A stretch of 33,533 nucleotides of DNA, taken from NCBI GenBank assembly GCA_016866375.1, contig VGMK01000002.1:1-33533 (forward strand), in the 5' to 3' direction. Each line of letters opens with the position of its first letter. Within the stretch, counting starts at the first letter, position 1. The DNA is from Bacteroidota bacterium. GTDB lineage: Bacteria; Bacteroidota; Bacteroidia; Flavobacteriales_D; Crocinitomicaceae. Shown piece after piece: positions 15,652-23,587 of the stretch. A program made the position numbers and the translations under genes. The notes under the pieces were generated by a model, which did not search any database, was not told the origin of the DNA, and saw only the letters and a program-made list of their open reading frames with translations.

Positions 15652-16511
15652 AAACCTAATTTTTTTTCCCAGAATTCGTTCAACAACACTACCAATTTTC
15701 TCGACATGTTATTGTAAAATCTTTTTGTTCTGTAGCCGCCAACCCAATTGATACCTCTAATTGCATTGGTAACAAAAATTTCATCAGCAGCGAGTATGTT
15801 TTGAGGAAGGATTGCACATTCGTATACTTTGATGCCATGCATTATTGCCAAATTTACAATCTGCATCCTCATTGTTCCTGCCAAACATCCTTCATCTAGA
15901 CTCGGAGTATACAATACACCATTACTTACTATGAAAATATTACATGACGATGTTTCTAGAATATTTCCTTTATCGTTTGATAAAAAAACGTCGTCTAGCC
16001 CTTTTTCTTGAGCGGAAATAGCAGCCATAACATAAGTCAAACCTGTTTTCGTTTTGTAGTTTGACAGAAAATTCTTTTGTAATTTGATGTCTTGGTAAAT
16101 ATCAACTTCTAGACCTTTAGCATTTAATTCAAAGTGATTGACATCATAGGGGTATACCTCTATGTAGTAAGTGCACTCATTTGAATCAGGAAGATAAGCA
16201 CCTCCTGTCACTCTATCAAGAGAAAGCCTACATCTTCCGCCTTCTTTGATATTTGATTTCTGCAATAGTTCATTCAATTTTTCCTCGAAAAAAATAGAGT
16301 TAAAATAGCTGGGAGTTCGCATTTTAATTGCTTTCGCTCCCTCTATTAATCGTTTAATATGATTCTCTATATTCACAGGTCGACCCGCAATTACACGAAT
16401 ACTCTCAAAAACACCGTCACCATATAAATGCCCCCTATTACCTGGATGTATAGTGGGGGCATCGGCAGGTAATAGAGTTCCGTTATTGTTGACGTATAGT
16501 ACTGACATCAT
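15648..16511 (-). CDS. Class IV PLP-dependent aminotransferase or aminodeoxychorismate lyase
   Basis: Fold-type IV pyridoxal phosphate enzyme of 287 residues. The N-terminal region shows HLYGDGVFESIRV, the conserved start of this family, then HIKRL. The PLP lysine is probably K153 in LSNYKTKTG. LETSSCNIF and EGCLAGTMR are the typical E-x-(S/T)xxN and G-(T/I)xR cofactor motifs. The family includes branched-chain and D-amino acid aminotransferases and the folate enzyme PabC, and residues seen here do not decide between them. The ATG (second codon also ATG) overlaps the rhomboid stop by four bases, so the first ATG is the likely start. Confidence 0.88.
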   Translation of the reverse strand: MMSVLYVNNNGTLLPADAPTIHPGNRGHLYGDGVFESIRVIAGRPVNIENHIKRLIEGAKAIKMRTPSYFNSIFFEEKLNELLQKSNIKEGGRCRLSLDRVTGGAYLPDSNECTYYIEVYPYDVNHFELNAKGLEVDIYQDIKLQKNFLSNYKTKTGLTYVMAAISAQEKGLDDVFLSNDKGNILETSSCNIFIVSNGVLYTPSLDEGCLAGTMRMQIVNLAIMHGIKVYECAILPQNILAADEIFVTNAIRGINWVGGYRTKRFYNNMSRKLVVLLNEFWEKKLGL

Positions 16512-17140
16512 AAAATCAATTCAATAAATGTGATCAATTTAGTAGGTTCCAACAAAGTTACGTAAAGAATACCAAAAAGTGCTCCACCGATATGTGCTTC
16601 ATGTGCAATTCCGCTTGTTCCTCTTTTCATTGCTAAATACTCAATTAATAAATAAAGCGGTCCAAAAATAAATGCGGGAATTGGTACAGGTATAAAAAAT
16701 AAACCCAGCTCCATGGTAGGATACCATAAAATGGCAGCAAAGATCACGGCTGAGACGGCGCCGGATGCACCCAAACTTTGGTACATTATATTATCTTGCT
16801 GCTTAACGTAAATATATCCCGTTGCAAAGATTCCCCCTAATAAATACAAAACTAAAATATGAACAGCACCACCCTCAGGTCCAAATTCATGACGCCACTG
16901 ATCTTCTAAAAAGGATCCAAGAAAATAGACTGATAGCATATTAAAGGCAAAGTGTTGGAAATCAGCATGAATGAAAATATGAGATATTATTCTAGTGATT
17001 TCGTTGTTTCGTTTAATGCGGTAAGGAAAAAATGTTAACTTGGCCTTTCGAATATCTGAATTAAAACAAAATATGGAGAAACACCCCGTAATAAAAATTA
17101 AAATCAAAATCACATTAAAACCTTGTGGCATTGAAAACAT
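16508..17140 (-). CDS. Rhomboid-family intramembrane serine protease
   Basis: Integral membrane protein of 210 residues with about six hydrophobic helices. Catalytic motifs are present: the serine in GASGAVS (S126) and the histidine in AHEAHIGGALFG (H183). The HxxxN-type motif HADFQHFAFN in the second helix (N67) supplies the oxyanion-side residues. It is therefore likely to be active, cutting membrane-spanning substrates that cannot be named from the sequence. It is the first gene of the operon rhomboid-aminotransferase-CxxC protein-corA and starts only 28 bases from the divergent transpeptidase gene. Confidence 0.93.
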   Translation of the reverse strand: MFSMPQGFNVILILIFITGCFSIFCFNSDIRKAKLTFFPYRIKRNNEITRIISHIFIHADFQHFAFNMLSVYFLGSFLEDQWRHEFGPEGGAVHILVLYLLGGIFATGYIYVKQQDNIMYQSLGASGAVSAVIFAAILWYPTMELGLFFIPVPIPAFIFGPLYLLIEYLAMKRGTSGIAHEAHIGGALFGILYVTLLEPTKLITFIELIL

Positions 17141-17168
17141 TTAGTACTAATTTAATAATTTAAACGAG

Positions 17169-18761
17169 TTGCTGAGACATTTAATTTTTCTGGTTGCTTT
17201 TTTAATTTTGCTCAGCTGCGAGAGCAGTCAGGAGGAGAAAAATGAGTCTGTGGATAGATTATTTTTAACTGATGTTTCAATACCTGATGATGTGAAATTA
17301 TCTAGAGCTCTTGAGAAAAGTTTTTTAAAATCATTAGGATTGAATGACCAACAGCAGTCTGCCGTTATAAATTTTTACAAGGCAAATTCATTTGGGTTCA
17401 AACATTATTCAAATAATTCCATGAGTAAGTTCGGAACTATGACAGAAAAGTGTTTAACAGAACCATTACAATTTGGCGTGCCAAAATCCAGATTGTGTCA
17501 GCCTAAGAAAGATGCACATTGGATTGAGAAAGAAATTATTATGACATCGAACTTATTAACGCTGGGAGGAACTTTAAAACATGGGTTAATTGATTTTGAA
17601 CAAAAGAAAATGAGGAATATTGTTCCTTTAGACGGGAAAGAATTTCTAGAACAGTGCAAACAATTGGATTCGCTCTCAATTGAGGAACTTATAATTAAAC
17701 AAGGTATAGTTGACACTAATTATCAATTTCTTGCTCAACATTTATATGATTTTTGCCAAAAATATCCCCTTGATACCAATTCCTTTCAATTAAAATCAAA
17801 AAAGGAAGATCCATTACTGTTCGAAATAAATATCAAAAAATCTTTAATATCTAAAGGATTTTTAAAATCAAAATCATCTGAAGCAGAATTCAATCAATCA
17901 ATTAAAAACTTTAAACGAATGTGTGGCTTTAATGAGGATAGTAATATTGACGAGGCTACCTTGCAAGCATTGAATGAGAGCACATACAACAAAGTAGTTC
18001 GCGCTTCAATTGCATTGGATAAACTTAGGCAAAGAAAGCCCGATGAAAAAAAGTTTATTCGTGTAAATTTACCATCTTTTGAGTTATTCTTCATTGCAGA
18101 TGGGGCCTTAAAAAGTAAAAATAAGGTCATCATTGGTAAAGTATCCAATCAAACACCTGAACTTCACGCACGGGTTAATAGAATTGTTTGTTATCCATTT
18201 TGGAAAGTCCCGCAGTCTATTGCAAATAAAGAAATATTGCCAGCTGTTCGAGCCAATTCACGGTATTTATCCAAAAATCAATATCGAATATATAGAGGTA
18301 CAACTGAAATTAATCCAGATAGCGTTTCTTGGCGAAAATACAGCAAGAATTTTCCTTACACTGTCATTCAAGATCCAGGACCACATAATAGTCTAGGAAT
18401 TATTAAACTCGAGTTCTATAATTCACACAACGTTTACGTTCATGACACGCCATCTAAATCTTTATTTAGAAAAGGGTTTAGAAGTTTCTCCCACGGTTGT
18501 ATGCGCTGTGAAAATCCTGTTGAATTGGCAAAAACCATATTAGATTTTGATTCCATTCGTTCGACGAACAGGAATATTTATGTCAGAGATTCTATCGATA
18601 GTATTTTGGTGAGGAAAATTAATTTCAGTATACCATTGAAATGGTCAATTCCTATTTATGTTGAGTATATTACGGTAAGTGCCACAAGGGATAATTTATT
18701 TTTTCACCTGGACTTATACAGGAGAGAAGATGAATATATTGATTTATTGCGGGTTGCATAA
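17169..18761 (+). CDS. L,D-transpeptidase lipoprotein (YkuD domain)
   Basis: Envelope enzyme that forms or edits L,D cross-links in peptidoglycan. TTG is the only possible start before the signal, as the frame closes at 17148. It gives a lipoprotein signal with lipobox LLSC and lipidated C17. Residues about 30-205 form a scaffold-like region, 225-270 resemble a peptidoglycan-binding helical domain (LISKGFLKS...IDEATLQALN), and 295-480 form the YkuD domain with VHDTPSKSLF and the catalytic SHGCMR motif (H442, C444, R446). The layout resembles the LdtD/YcbB type. It fits a DAP-type wall as indicated by MurE. Confidence 0.93.
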   Translation: MLRHLIFLVAFLILLSCESSQEEKNESVDRLFLTDVSIPDDVKLSRALEKSFLKSLGLNDQQQSAVINFYKANSFGFKHYSNNSMSKFGTMTEKCLTEPLQFGVPKSRLCQPKKDAHWIEKEIIMTSNLLTLGGTLKHGLIDFEQKKMRNIVPLDGKEFLEQCKQLDSLSIEELIIKQGIVDTNYQFLAQHLYDFCQKYPLDTNSFQLKSKKEDPLLFEINIKKSLISKGFLKSKSSEAEFNQSIKNFKRMCGFNEDSNIDEATLQALNESTYNKVVRASIALDKLRQRKPDEKKFIRVNLPSFELFFIADGALKSKNKVIIGKVSNQTPELHARVNRIVCYPFWKVPQSIANKEILPAVRANSRYLSKNQYRIYRGTTEINPDSVSWRKYSKNFPYTVIQDPGPHNSLGIIKLEFYNSHNVYVHDTPSKSLFRKGFRSFSHGCMRCENPVELAKTILDFDSIRSTNRNIYVRDSIDSILVRKINFSIPLKWSIPIYVEYITVSATRDNLFFHLDLYRREDEYIDLLRVA

Positions 18762-18771
18762 AAAGATTGCG

Positions 18772-18779
18772 TAATTTTA
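18772..18779 (+). promoter_or_regulatory. Probable -7 box (TAATTTTA) for rpe
   Basis: TAATTTTA fits TAnnTTTG except for the last base and ends exactly four bases before the rpe ATG, the same spacing as at mtnB, gpsA and feoA. TTG occurs about 30 bases upstream of the ATG (18754-18756). The implied mRNA has no leader. Confidence 0.45.
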
Positions 18780-18783
18780 CAAT

Positions 18784-19434
18784 ATGACTATTGTTTCACC
18801 ATCAGTGCTCTCTTGTGATTTTGGAAATATACAACGAGATGTTGAAATGTTAAATACCTCGAGTGCTGAATGGATACATATAGATGTAATGGATGGGGTT
18901 TTTGTTCCAAATATTTCCTTCGGTTTCCCAGTACTTTCTGCCATCCGACGACACACCTCGAAAGTGCTAGATGTGCACCTTATGATCTCCAATCCGGATG
19001 CTTACTTGACGGATTTTTGTAATTCAGGAGCGAATATAGTTACCGTTCATTATGAGGCCTGTACCCACCTTCATCGGACACTCTCTGAAATTAAACGTCT
19101 GGGAATGAAAGCAGGTGTGGCTTTAAATCCTCATTCTCCCATTAGCGTTTTGCAAGACATTATTACAGAAGTAGATTTGGTATTGATTATGTCTGTTAAT
19201 CCAGGCTTTGGAGGACAAAACTTTATATCCTCAACGGTGGAAAAAGTAGTACAACTTAAGGAATTAATTAATCTTAAAAATTCTAAAGCCTTAATCGAGG
19301 TAGATGGTGGTGTAAACTTAGAGACAGGAAAACTTCTTGTGCAAGCAGGAGCGGATGCCCTAGTTGCAGGTAGTTTTGTGTTTAGTTCTTCCTCACCAAC
19401 AGATACCATTCAGTCTTTGTGTGAATTGAAGTAA
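18784..19434 (+). CDS. rpe: Ribulose-phosphate 3-epimerase
   Basis: TIM-barrel enzyme of the pentose phosphate pathway, interconverting D-ribulose 5-phosphate and D-xylulose 5-phosphate. Family motifs run in order: SPSVLSCDFGN (5-15), HIDVMDGVFVPNISFG with the metal-site H33 and D35, DVHLMISNP with H65, MSVNPGFGGQ on the phosphate loop, and EVDGGVN with the catalytic aspartate, then AGADALVAGS. The 216 residues are normal. It stands alone between the transpeptidase and a secreted hypothetical protein. Confidence 0.97.
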   Translation: MTIVSPSVLSCDFGNIQRDVEMLNTSSAEWIHIDVMDGVFVPNISFGFPVLSAIRRHTSKVLDVHLMISNPDAYLTDFCNSGANIVTVHYEACTHLHRTLSEIKRLGMKAGVALNPHSPISVLQDIITEVDLVLIMSVNPGFGGQNFISSTVEKVVQLKELINLKNSKALIEVDGGVNLETGKLLVQAGADALVAGSFVFSSSSPTDTIQSLCELK

Positions 19435-19458
19435 CTTTTTATTTCAGCGTGCGTTTGT

Positions 19459-20508
19459 ATGATCATGAAACTAATTTTCTTCACTTTTTTAGTTTTACTT
19501 TCCTCTAATTTCTTTTCACAAGATTTGGAGGATAAAGAGAATGAACTCAATAAATCCTTACTTCTTCTCAGGGGAGCAAAAACTGACGAGGAAATGAATG
19601 AAATAAATGCAATATTTAAAGTGAAAATGTTAGACTTTCTTAAAAATGAGGGAGCACTCAAACACAAATTTAATTCGTGCAAAACGATCTCTGTATTAGA
19701 TAGCCCTGATGGTCTTGTACGATTGATTACCTGGAATATTGAATATACTGATTTTACCTATGCCTTTGATGGGGTAGTTATGTATTTTGATGACAGTAAA
19801 GAAAAAGTTAAATTATTCGAGCTAATTGACGTTCTCGATCCTTATTCCGAGCGACCAATCGGCACAATTGATGCGAAAAATTGGTATGGTGCCTTGTATT
19901 ATCAAATGATTCCTTTTGAGAGAAATGGTAAAATGGAATATGTTCTTCTTGGTTGGGATGGAGGAACTCCAGGAAATAATTTTAAAGTAATGGATGTGAT
20001 GACAATATCCTCAAATGGCGTCAAGTTCGGAAGTCCTGTTTTCAAAGAAAAAAACACTGTTCACAAAAGAATGATTTACGAGTTTTCGGAACAAGCGAAA
20101 ATGACCTTGACCTTTGATAAGAAGTATAACCGAATAGTAATGGATCACCTTTCGCCTGAAGCACAAAGCTTGGCAGGGGTGAGATCTTTCTATGTCCCTG
20201 ACATGTCCTATGATGCTTACAACCTTGAGGATGAAATGTGGTATTTTAAGGAGGATATTATTTCGAATAACCAAGTTGGTGATAAAAAAGAAATTCAACA
20301 ATGGATAAATCCTGATGAAAATAGGCCTGGAGAAATTGTAAATCATGTCGCTAGGACACCTGAATCTGAGCTGGAATTATCTAAAACTGAAACGAAGATT
20401 ATTCCAAAAAAAGCAAGGCGTAATAAAAGACGGACGGACAATAGTTTGAAAGTAACTACTGGTAAGTATAAAATAAAAAAAAGGCCCAGGAAATTCAACA
20501 TTGAATAA
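19459..20508 (+). CDS. Secreted protein of unknown function
   Basis: I do not recognise the family. The 349-residue protein begins with a signal peptide (KLIFFTFLVLLSSNFFSQ), so it is exported. The start may be the ATG at 19459 or the one at 19465. The mature part has a short charged helix (DKENELNKSLLLLR), then a mainly beta-strand region rich in aromatic residues (VMYFDD, NWYGALYYQMIPF, VLLGWDGG), which looks like a globular periplasmic domain. The last 35 residues are strongly basic (KKARRNKRR, KKRPRK). Its stop overlaps the start of the CvfB-like gene by one base (TAATG), so the two are coupled. Confidence 0.8.
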   Translation: MIMKLIFFTFLVLLSSNFFSQDLEDKENELNKSLLLLRGAKTDEEMNEINAIFKVKMLDFLKNEGALKHKFNSCKTISVLDSPDGLVRLITWNIEYTDFTYAFDGVVMYFDDSKEKVKLFELIDVLDPYSERPIGTIDAKNWYGALYYQMIPFERNGKMEYVLLGWDGGTPGNNFKVMDVMTISSNGVKFGSPVFKEKNTVHKRMIYEFSEQAKMTLTFDKKYNRIVMDHLSPEAQSLAGVRSFYVPDMSYDAYNLEDEMWYFKEDIISNNQVGDKKEIQQWINPDENRPGEIVNHVARTPESELELSKTETKIIPKKARRNKRRTDNSLKVTTGKYKIKKRPRKFNIE

Positions 20509-21335
20509 TGCAGCTAGGTCAAATCAATAAACTTGCTGTTAGTAGAATAACTCCACCTGGGGCATACTTGAAAGATTTTAGAGGTGACGAAGTTTTATTA
20601 CCGAGAAAGTACCTCATTCCAGAAAATGACTTTCAAGTTGGAGCCTTAGTTGACGTCTTCGTTTTCAAAGACTCACAAAATAGAATAGTTTCCACCACTG
20701 AAAGTCCACATTTACTCCTGGGAAATATAGCTTTTTTAAAGGTAGTTCTAGTTAACATGTTTGGTGCATTTGTTGATTGGGGCTTGGACAAAAATTTATT
20801 TGTTCCGTTCAAAGAACAAGCAGAAAAAATGGAGGAGGGGCGATCCTATTTGATTACTTTGCGCTACGATAATCAAACGGATCGCTTATTTGGAAGTAGT
20901 AAAATTACAAAAACACTCGAACCCTGCAGGGAATCCTTGGAGGAGTGTCAAGTGAGCGGTTTGGTTTGGTCCACAACTGAATTAGGAGTTAAAATAATAG
21001 TGAACCAACGTTATGAAGGTTTGATTTTCAAGAACGATGTCAATAGAAAATTAGAATGTGGTGACGAGATAATCTGTTATGTTCGCAAGGTCAGAACGGA
21101 CGGAAAATTAGATTTGCAATTTGATGCATTGGGCTTGGAAAAATACGACAATGCGTATTCAGTACTCTTAGAGCGTTTAACGAAAAAAAAGGAAATTTTT
21201 CTCCACGATAAGTCAAGTCCTGAGGAAATTAATAAAGCGCTAGGAATGAGCAAAAAACTATTCAAACAAACTGTGGGGAAGTTGCTTAAAAATCAACTTA
21301 TAACTTTAACTGATAAATCCATTCGACTAAAATAA
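20508..21335 (+). CDS. CvfB-like S1 RNA-binding protein
   Basis: Cytoplasmic 275-residue protein of the CvfB/YitL family. It has three S1-like beta-barrel segments at about residues 1-65 (INKLAVSRITPPGAYL), 67-130 (FLKVVLVNMFGAFVDWGLDK) and 140-205, and ends in a winged-helix domain at about 220-275 (SSPEEINKALGMSKKLFKQTVGKLLKN region). In Staphylococcus CvfB binds RNA and affects virulence gene expression; the role in Bacteroidota is not known. The ATG overlaps the preceding gene by one base. Its 3' end overlaps the convergent lysozyme-like gene by nine bases. Confidence 0.9.
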   Translation: MQLGQINKLAVSRITPPGAYLKDFRGDEVLLPRKYLIPENDFQVGALVDVFVFKDSQNRIVSTTESPHLLLGNIAFLKVVLVNMFGAFVDWGLDKNLFVPFKEQAEKMEEGRSYLITLRYDNQTDRLFGSSKITKTLEPCRESLEECQVSGLVWSTTELGVKIIVNQRYEGLIFKNDVNRKLECGDEIICYVRKVRTDGKLDLQFDALGLEKYDNAYSVLLERLTKKKEIFLHDKSSPEEINKALGMSKKLFKQTVGKLLKNQLITLTDKSIRLK

Positions 21336-22505
21336 TTTCGGTTCAGGAAAATTCTTATAATCGAAACGAGCCCTCTTGTAAGGAAAAATATCTTGCAACT
21401 CTCCTGAATAATAAAATTCAAATGCTACCGCACCAAAAGTATATACCGTATTTCCAACCTCAAAACTAGAACCCCCTACTTCTGGTTCAGCTTTTGGTTT
21501 TGATTTGTTGAACCCTAGATTGAATAAAGACGCTAAAATTTCAGGTCTATCCTGGATAGGAAATCCGGACCTTTCCCATTGCATTTTAATTTGTTTTACG
21601 AACAGAGCGGTATACAAATAGGAGTAATAGTGATTTTTCATTTGGACTAATCTTTTAACGGTGGGACTCATGCCTTCGTTTACAGCAGCATCAAAGTTTT
21701 GTGTTGAGTCGTAGTCTAACAGATGTTCGTATTCCACCCCTAAATAAAATTTTGAATTTTTATCTTTCAAATTTTGTTCTATTCGCTGTGCTGTTGATTC
21801 TTTGACCCCGGTTACCCCGTAGGAAAAGTTATTTTCAACCACTAAAATTTTTAATGGGCCGATGTATTTTTTATACGATTCTCTTTTCGAATTAAATAAT
21901 CGTATTTGTTCTCCCACCAAACAAGCCACAATTAACCTTGGTTCAACCCCGGATACTTTTGCAGCCGAATCAATGTAGTATTTATCTTTTTTAACTGCCT
22001 CTTTAAAAGCCATCCACTCTGCTATATTCATCCACTCAAAAACGCTTAAATTGGTATTTTGACGAGGCAGAAGATTCTTCTTCATCATTGTTAAATCAGC
22101 CTGATATTGCTCATTAACCTGCATGCGAAGATCAACAGCATCCAACATTTTTAAGGCTAATTTTTCGTCCTTACTTTCTGTCCAAGCTTTCAATATATAG
22201 TTTGCATTTAACGGATAATATCGGTTCAACAAAACTATTCTATTCAGTGCTTCATAGCGATGCTTGTCCACGCTCACGCTATCAGTTTTAAATCCTTGAT
22301 TGTATTTTTTGTCCATTTCCTGGAAATAACGGTTGTTCGGGTCCGCCATACCAAAATCATTGGACGATAATATTCCGCTCTGAAACAAGACCCAGGTGCA
22401 GAGTAATCCTGCCCCGAGTATTGCAAATCCATATAATAAAATGTGGTAGGGGATTCGAAACCATTTACTGCAAAAAAAATTACGAATTCGGGATTTGAAA
22501 GACAT
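21327..22505 (-). CDS. Membrane-anchored protein with lysozyme-like (lytic transglycosylase-like) domain
   Basis: No named family is recognised with certainty. The 392-residue protein has one membrane helix at about 22-44, with the rest outside the membrane. A helical region at about 80-165 precedes a segment that resembles lytic transglycosylases: AAKVSGVEPRLIVACLVGEQ with a possible catalytic glutamate (E199), YGVTGVKESTAQRIE in the place of the usual GxxQ/STA motif, and ILASLFNLGFNK near 323-334 in the place of the NxG motif. Peptidoglycan cleavage is therefore plausible but unproven. I chose the ATG at 22505; an in-frame GTG two codons upstream (22511) is less likely. It converges on the CvfB-like gene and diverges from gpsA. 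Confidence 0.75.
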   Translation of the reverse strand: MSFKSRIRNFFCSKWFRIPYHILLYGFAILGAGLLCTWVLFQSGILSSNDFGMADPNNRYFQEMDKKYNQGFKTDSVSVDKHRYEALNRIVLLNRYYPLNANYILKAWTESKDEKLALKMLDAVDLRMQVNEQYQADLTMMKKNLLPRQNTNLSVFEWMNIAEWMAFKEAVKKDKYYIDSAAKVSGVEPRLIVACLVGEQIRLFNSKRESYKKYIGPLKILVVENNFSYGVTGVKESTAQRIEQNLKDKNSKFYLGVEYEHLLDYDSTQNFDAAVNEGMSPTVKRLVQMKNHYYSYLYTALFVKQIKMQWERSGFPIQDRPEILASLFNLGFNKSKPKAEPEVGGSSFEVGNTVYTFGAVAFEFYYSGELQDIFPYKRARFDYKNFPEPKLF

Positions 22506-22570
22506 TAACACGTAATACGGTAATGCTATTTTTAGGTTTCAACCACTTATTCGCTTAATTATAGAAATTG

Positions 22571-22578
22571 TATCTTTG
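22571..22578 (+). promoter_or_regulatory. Promoter -7 box (TATCTTTG) for gpsA
   Basis: TATCTTTG is a full match to TAnnTTTG and is followed by TTTC and then the gpsA ATG at 22583, so the transcript is probably leaderless. It also rules out the in-frame TTG at 22568 as the start, since that codon lies upstream of the box. Confidence 0.7.
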
Positions 22579-22582
22579 TTTC

Positions 22583-23587
22583 ATGCATAAGCAATCGTAT
22601 GAAAAAGTAGCCATAATAGGAGGAGGGAGTTGGGCAACTGCTCTCTCAAAAATTATCTCATCGAACGGTCAATCTTTAACGTGGTGGATGAGAGATACGA
22701 AAGCTGTTGAACACATTCGTAAATTTCGTCACCATCCAAATTATCTACAATCTGTAGAGTTTGACTTATCAAAAATTACACTTTCCACCGATTTGACAAC
22801 TGCCGTAAGTGAATCTGATCTTATCATCCTCGTAGTGCCAGCCGCGTATATGGATGCGACATTAAAAGGATTATCAACTGCACATTTCAAAGGAAAAATT
22901 GTTTTTTCAGCGGTTAAAGGAATTGTTCCTGAATTTAATGCAATACCCGCAAGGTATCTACATAAGTCATTTAACATACCTTACGAAAATATTGGAATTA
23001 TTTGTGGGCCTTGCCATGCGGAAGAGGTGGCTATGGAAAGGTTGAGTTATCTAACCATAGCGTGTCTTGATGAACTTAAATCCAATGCTGTAGCGTTCTT
23101 ACTTTCAAATCGTTATATCAGGACAACACAATCTGACGACCTATTTGGTACGGAGTTATCTGCAATTTTAAAGAATATATATGCTTTAGCAGCGGGAATA
23201 TGCTCTGGACTTGGTTATGGAGATAATTTTCTTTCTGTACTTATTTCAAATGCTATTCAAGAAATAGAGCGATTTATAGACGTGGTTAGTCCTGTTCACA
23301 GAGACACTAAAACAAGTGCTTATTTGGGAGATTTGTTGGTAACAGCTTATTCAAATTTCTCAAGAAATAGAACCTTCGGATTCATGATCGGAAAAGGATA
23401 TTCTGTGGCGAATGCACAATTAGAAATGAAAATGGTCGCCGAAGGATATTATGCTACCAAGTCATTGGTTGAAATCAATCAGAAGTTTAAAGTTGAAATG
23501 CCTATATTGGAAATGGTTAATTCCGTAATTTATCAAGGGATTAGACCGCAAGAGGCCGTAAATAATTTGTCTGAAAAATTAACATAA
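22583..23587 (+). CDS. gpsA: GpsA, NAD(P)-dependent glycerol-3-phosphate dehydrogenase
   Basis: Cytoplasmic enzyme that reduces dihydroxyacetone phosphate to sn-glycerol 3-phosphate for phospholipid synthesis. The Rossmann dinucleotide motif is VAIIGGGSWATALS (9-22). GPCHAEEVA corresponds to the usual GPSFAxE motif, with C-H in place of S-F, and LKNIYALAAGICSGLGYGDN carries the catalytic lysine and substrate site. The 334 residues are normal. The start at 22583 follows a -7 box by four bases. The stop is directly followed by the aspartate kinase ATG. Confidence 0.96.
   Translation: MHKQSYEKVAIIGGGSWATALSKIISSNGQSLTWWMRDTKAVEHIRKFRHHPNYLQSVEFDLSKITLSTDLTTAVSESDLIILVVPAAYMDATLKGLSTAHFKGKIVFSAVKGIVPEFNAIPARYLHKSFNIPYENIGIICGPCHAEEVAMERLSYLTIACLDELKSNAVAFLLSNRYIRTTQSDDLFGTELSAILKNIYALAAGICSGLGYGDNFLSVLISNAIQEIERFIDVVSPVHRDTKTSAYLGDLLVTAYSNFSRNRTFGFMIGKGYSVANAQLEMKMVAEGYYATKSLVEINQKFKVEMPILEMVNSVIYQGIRPQEAVNNLSEKLT

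Noticed and set aside
22506..22511. GTG start at 22511 for the lysozyme-like protein
   Set aside because: An ATG two codons downstream gives the same membrane helix and is the commoner start; the choice hardly changes the protein.
22568..22582. TTG start giving gpsA five extra residues
   Set aside because: The codon lies upstream of the TATCTTTG box, the ATG at 22583 is four bases after it, and the shorter protein begins as GpsA proteins usually do.
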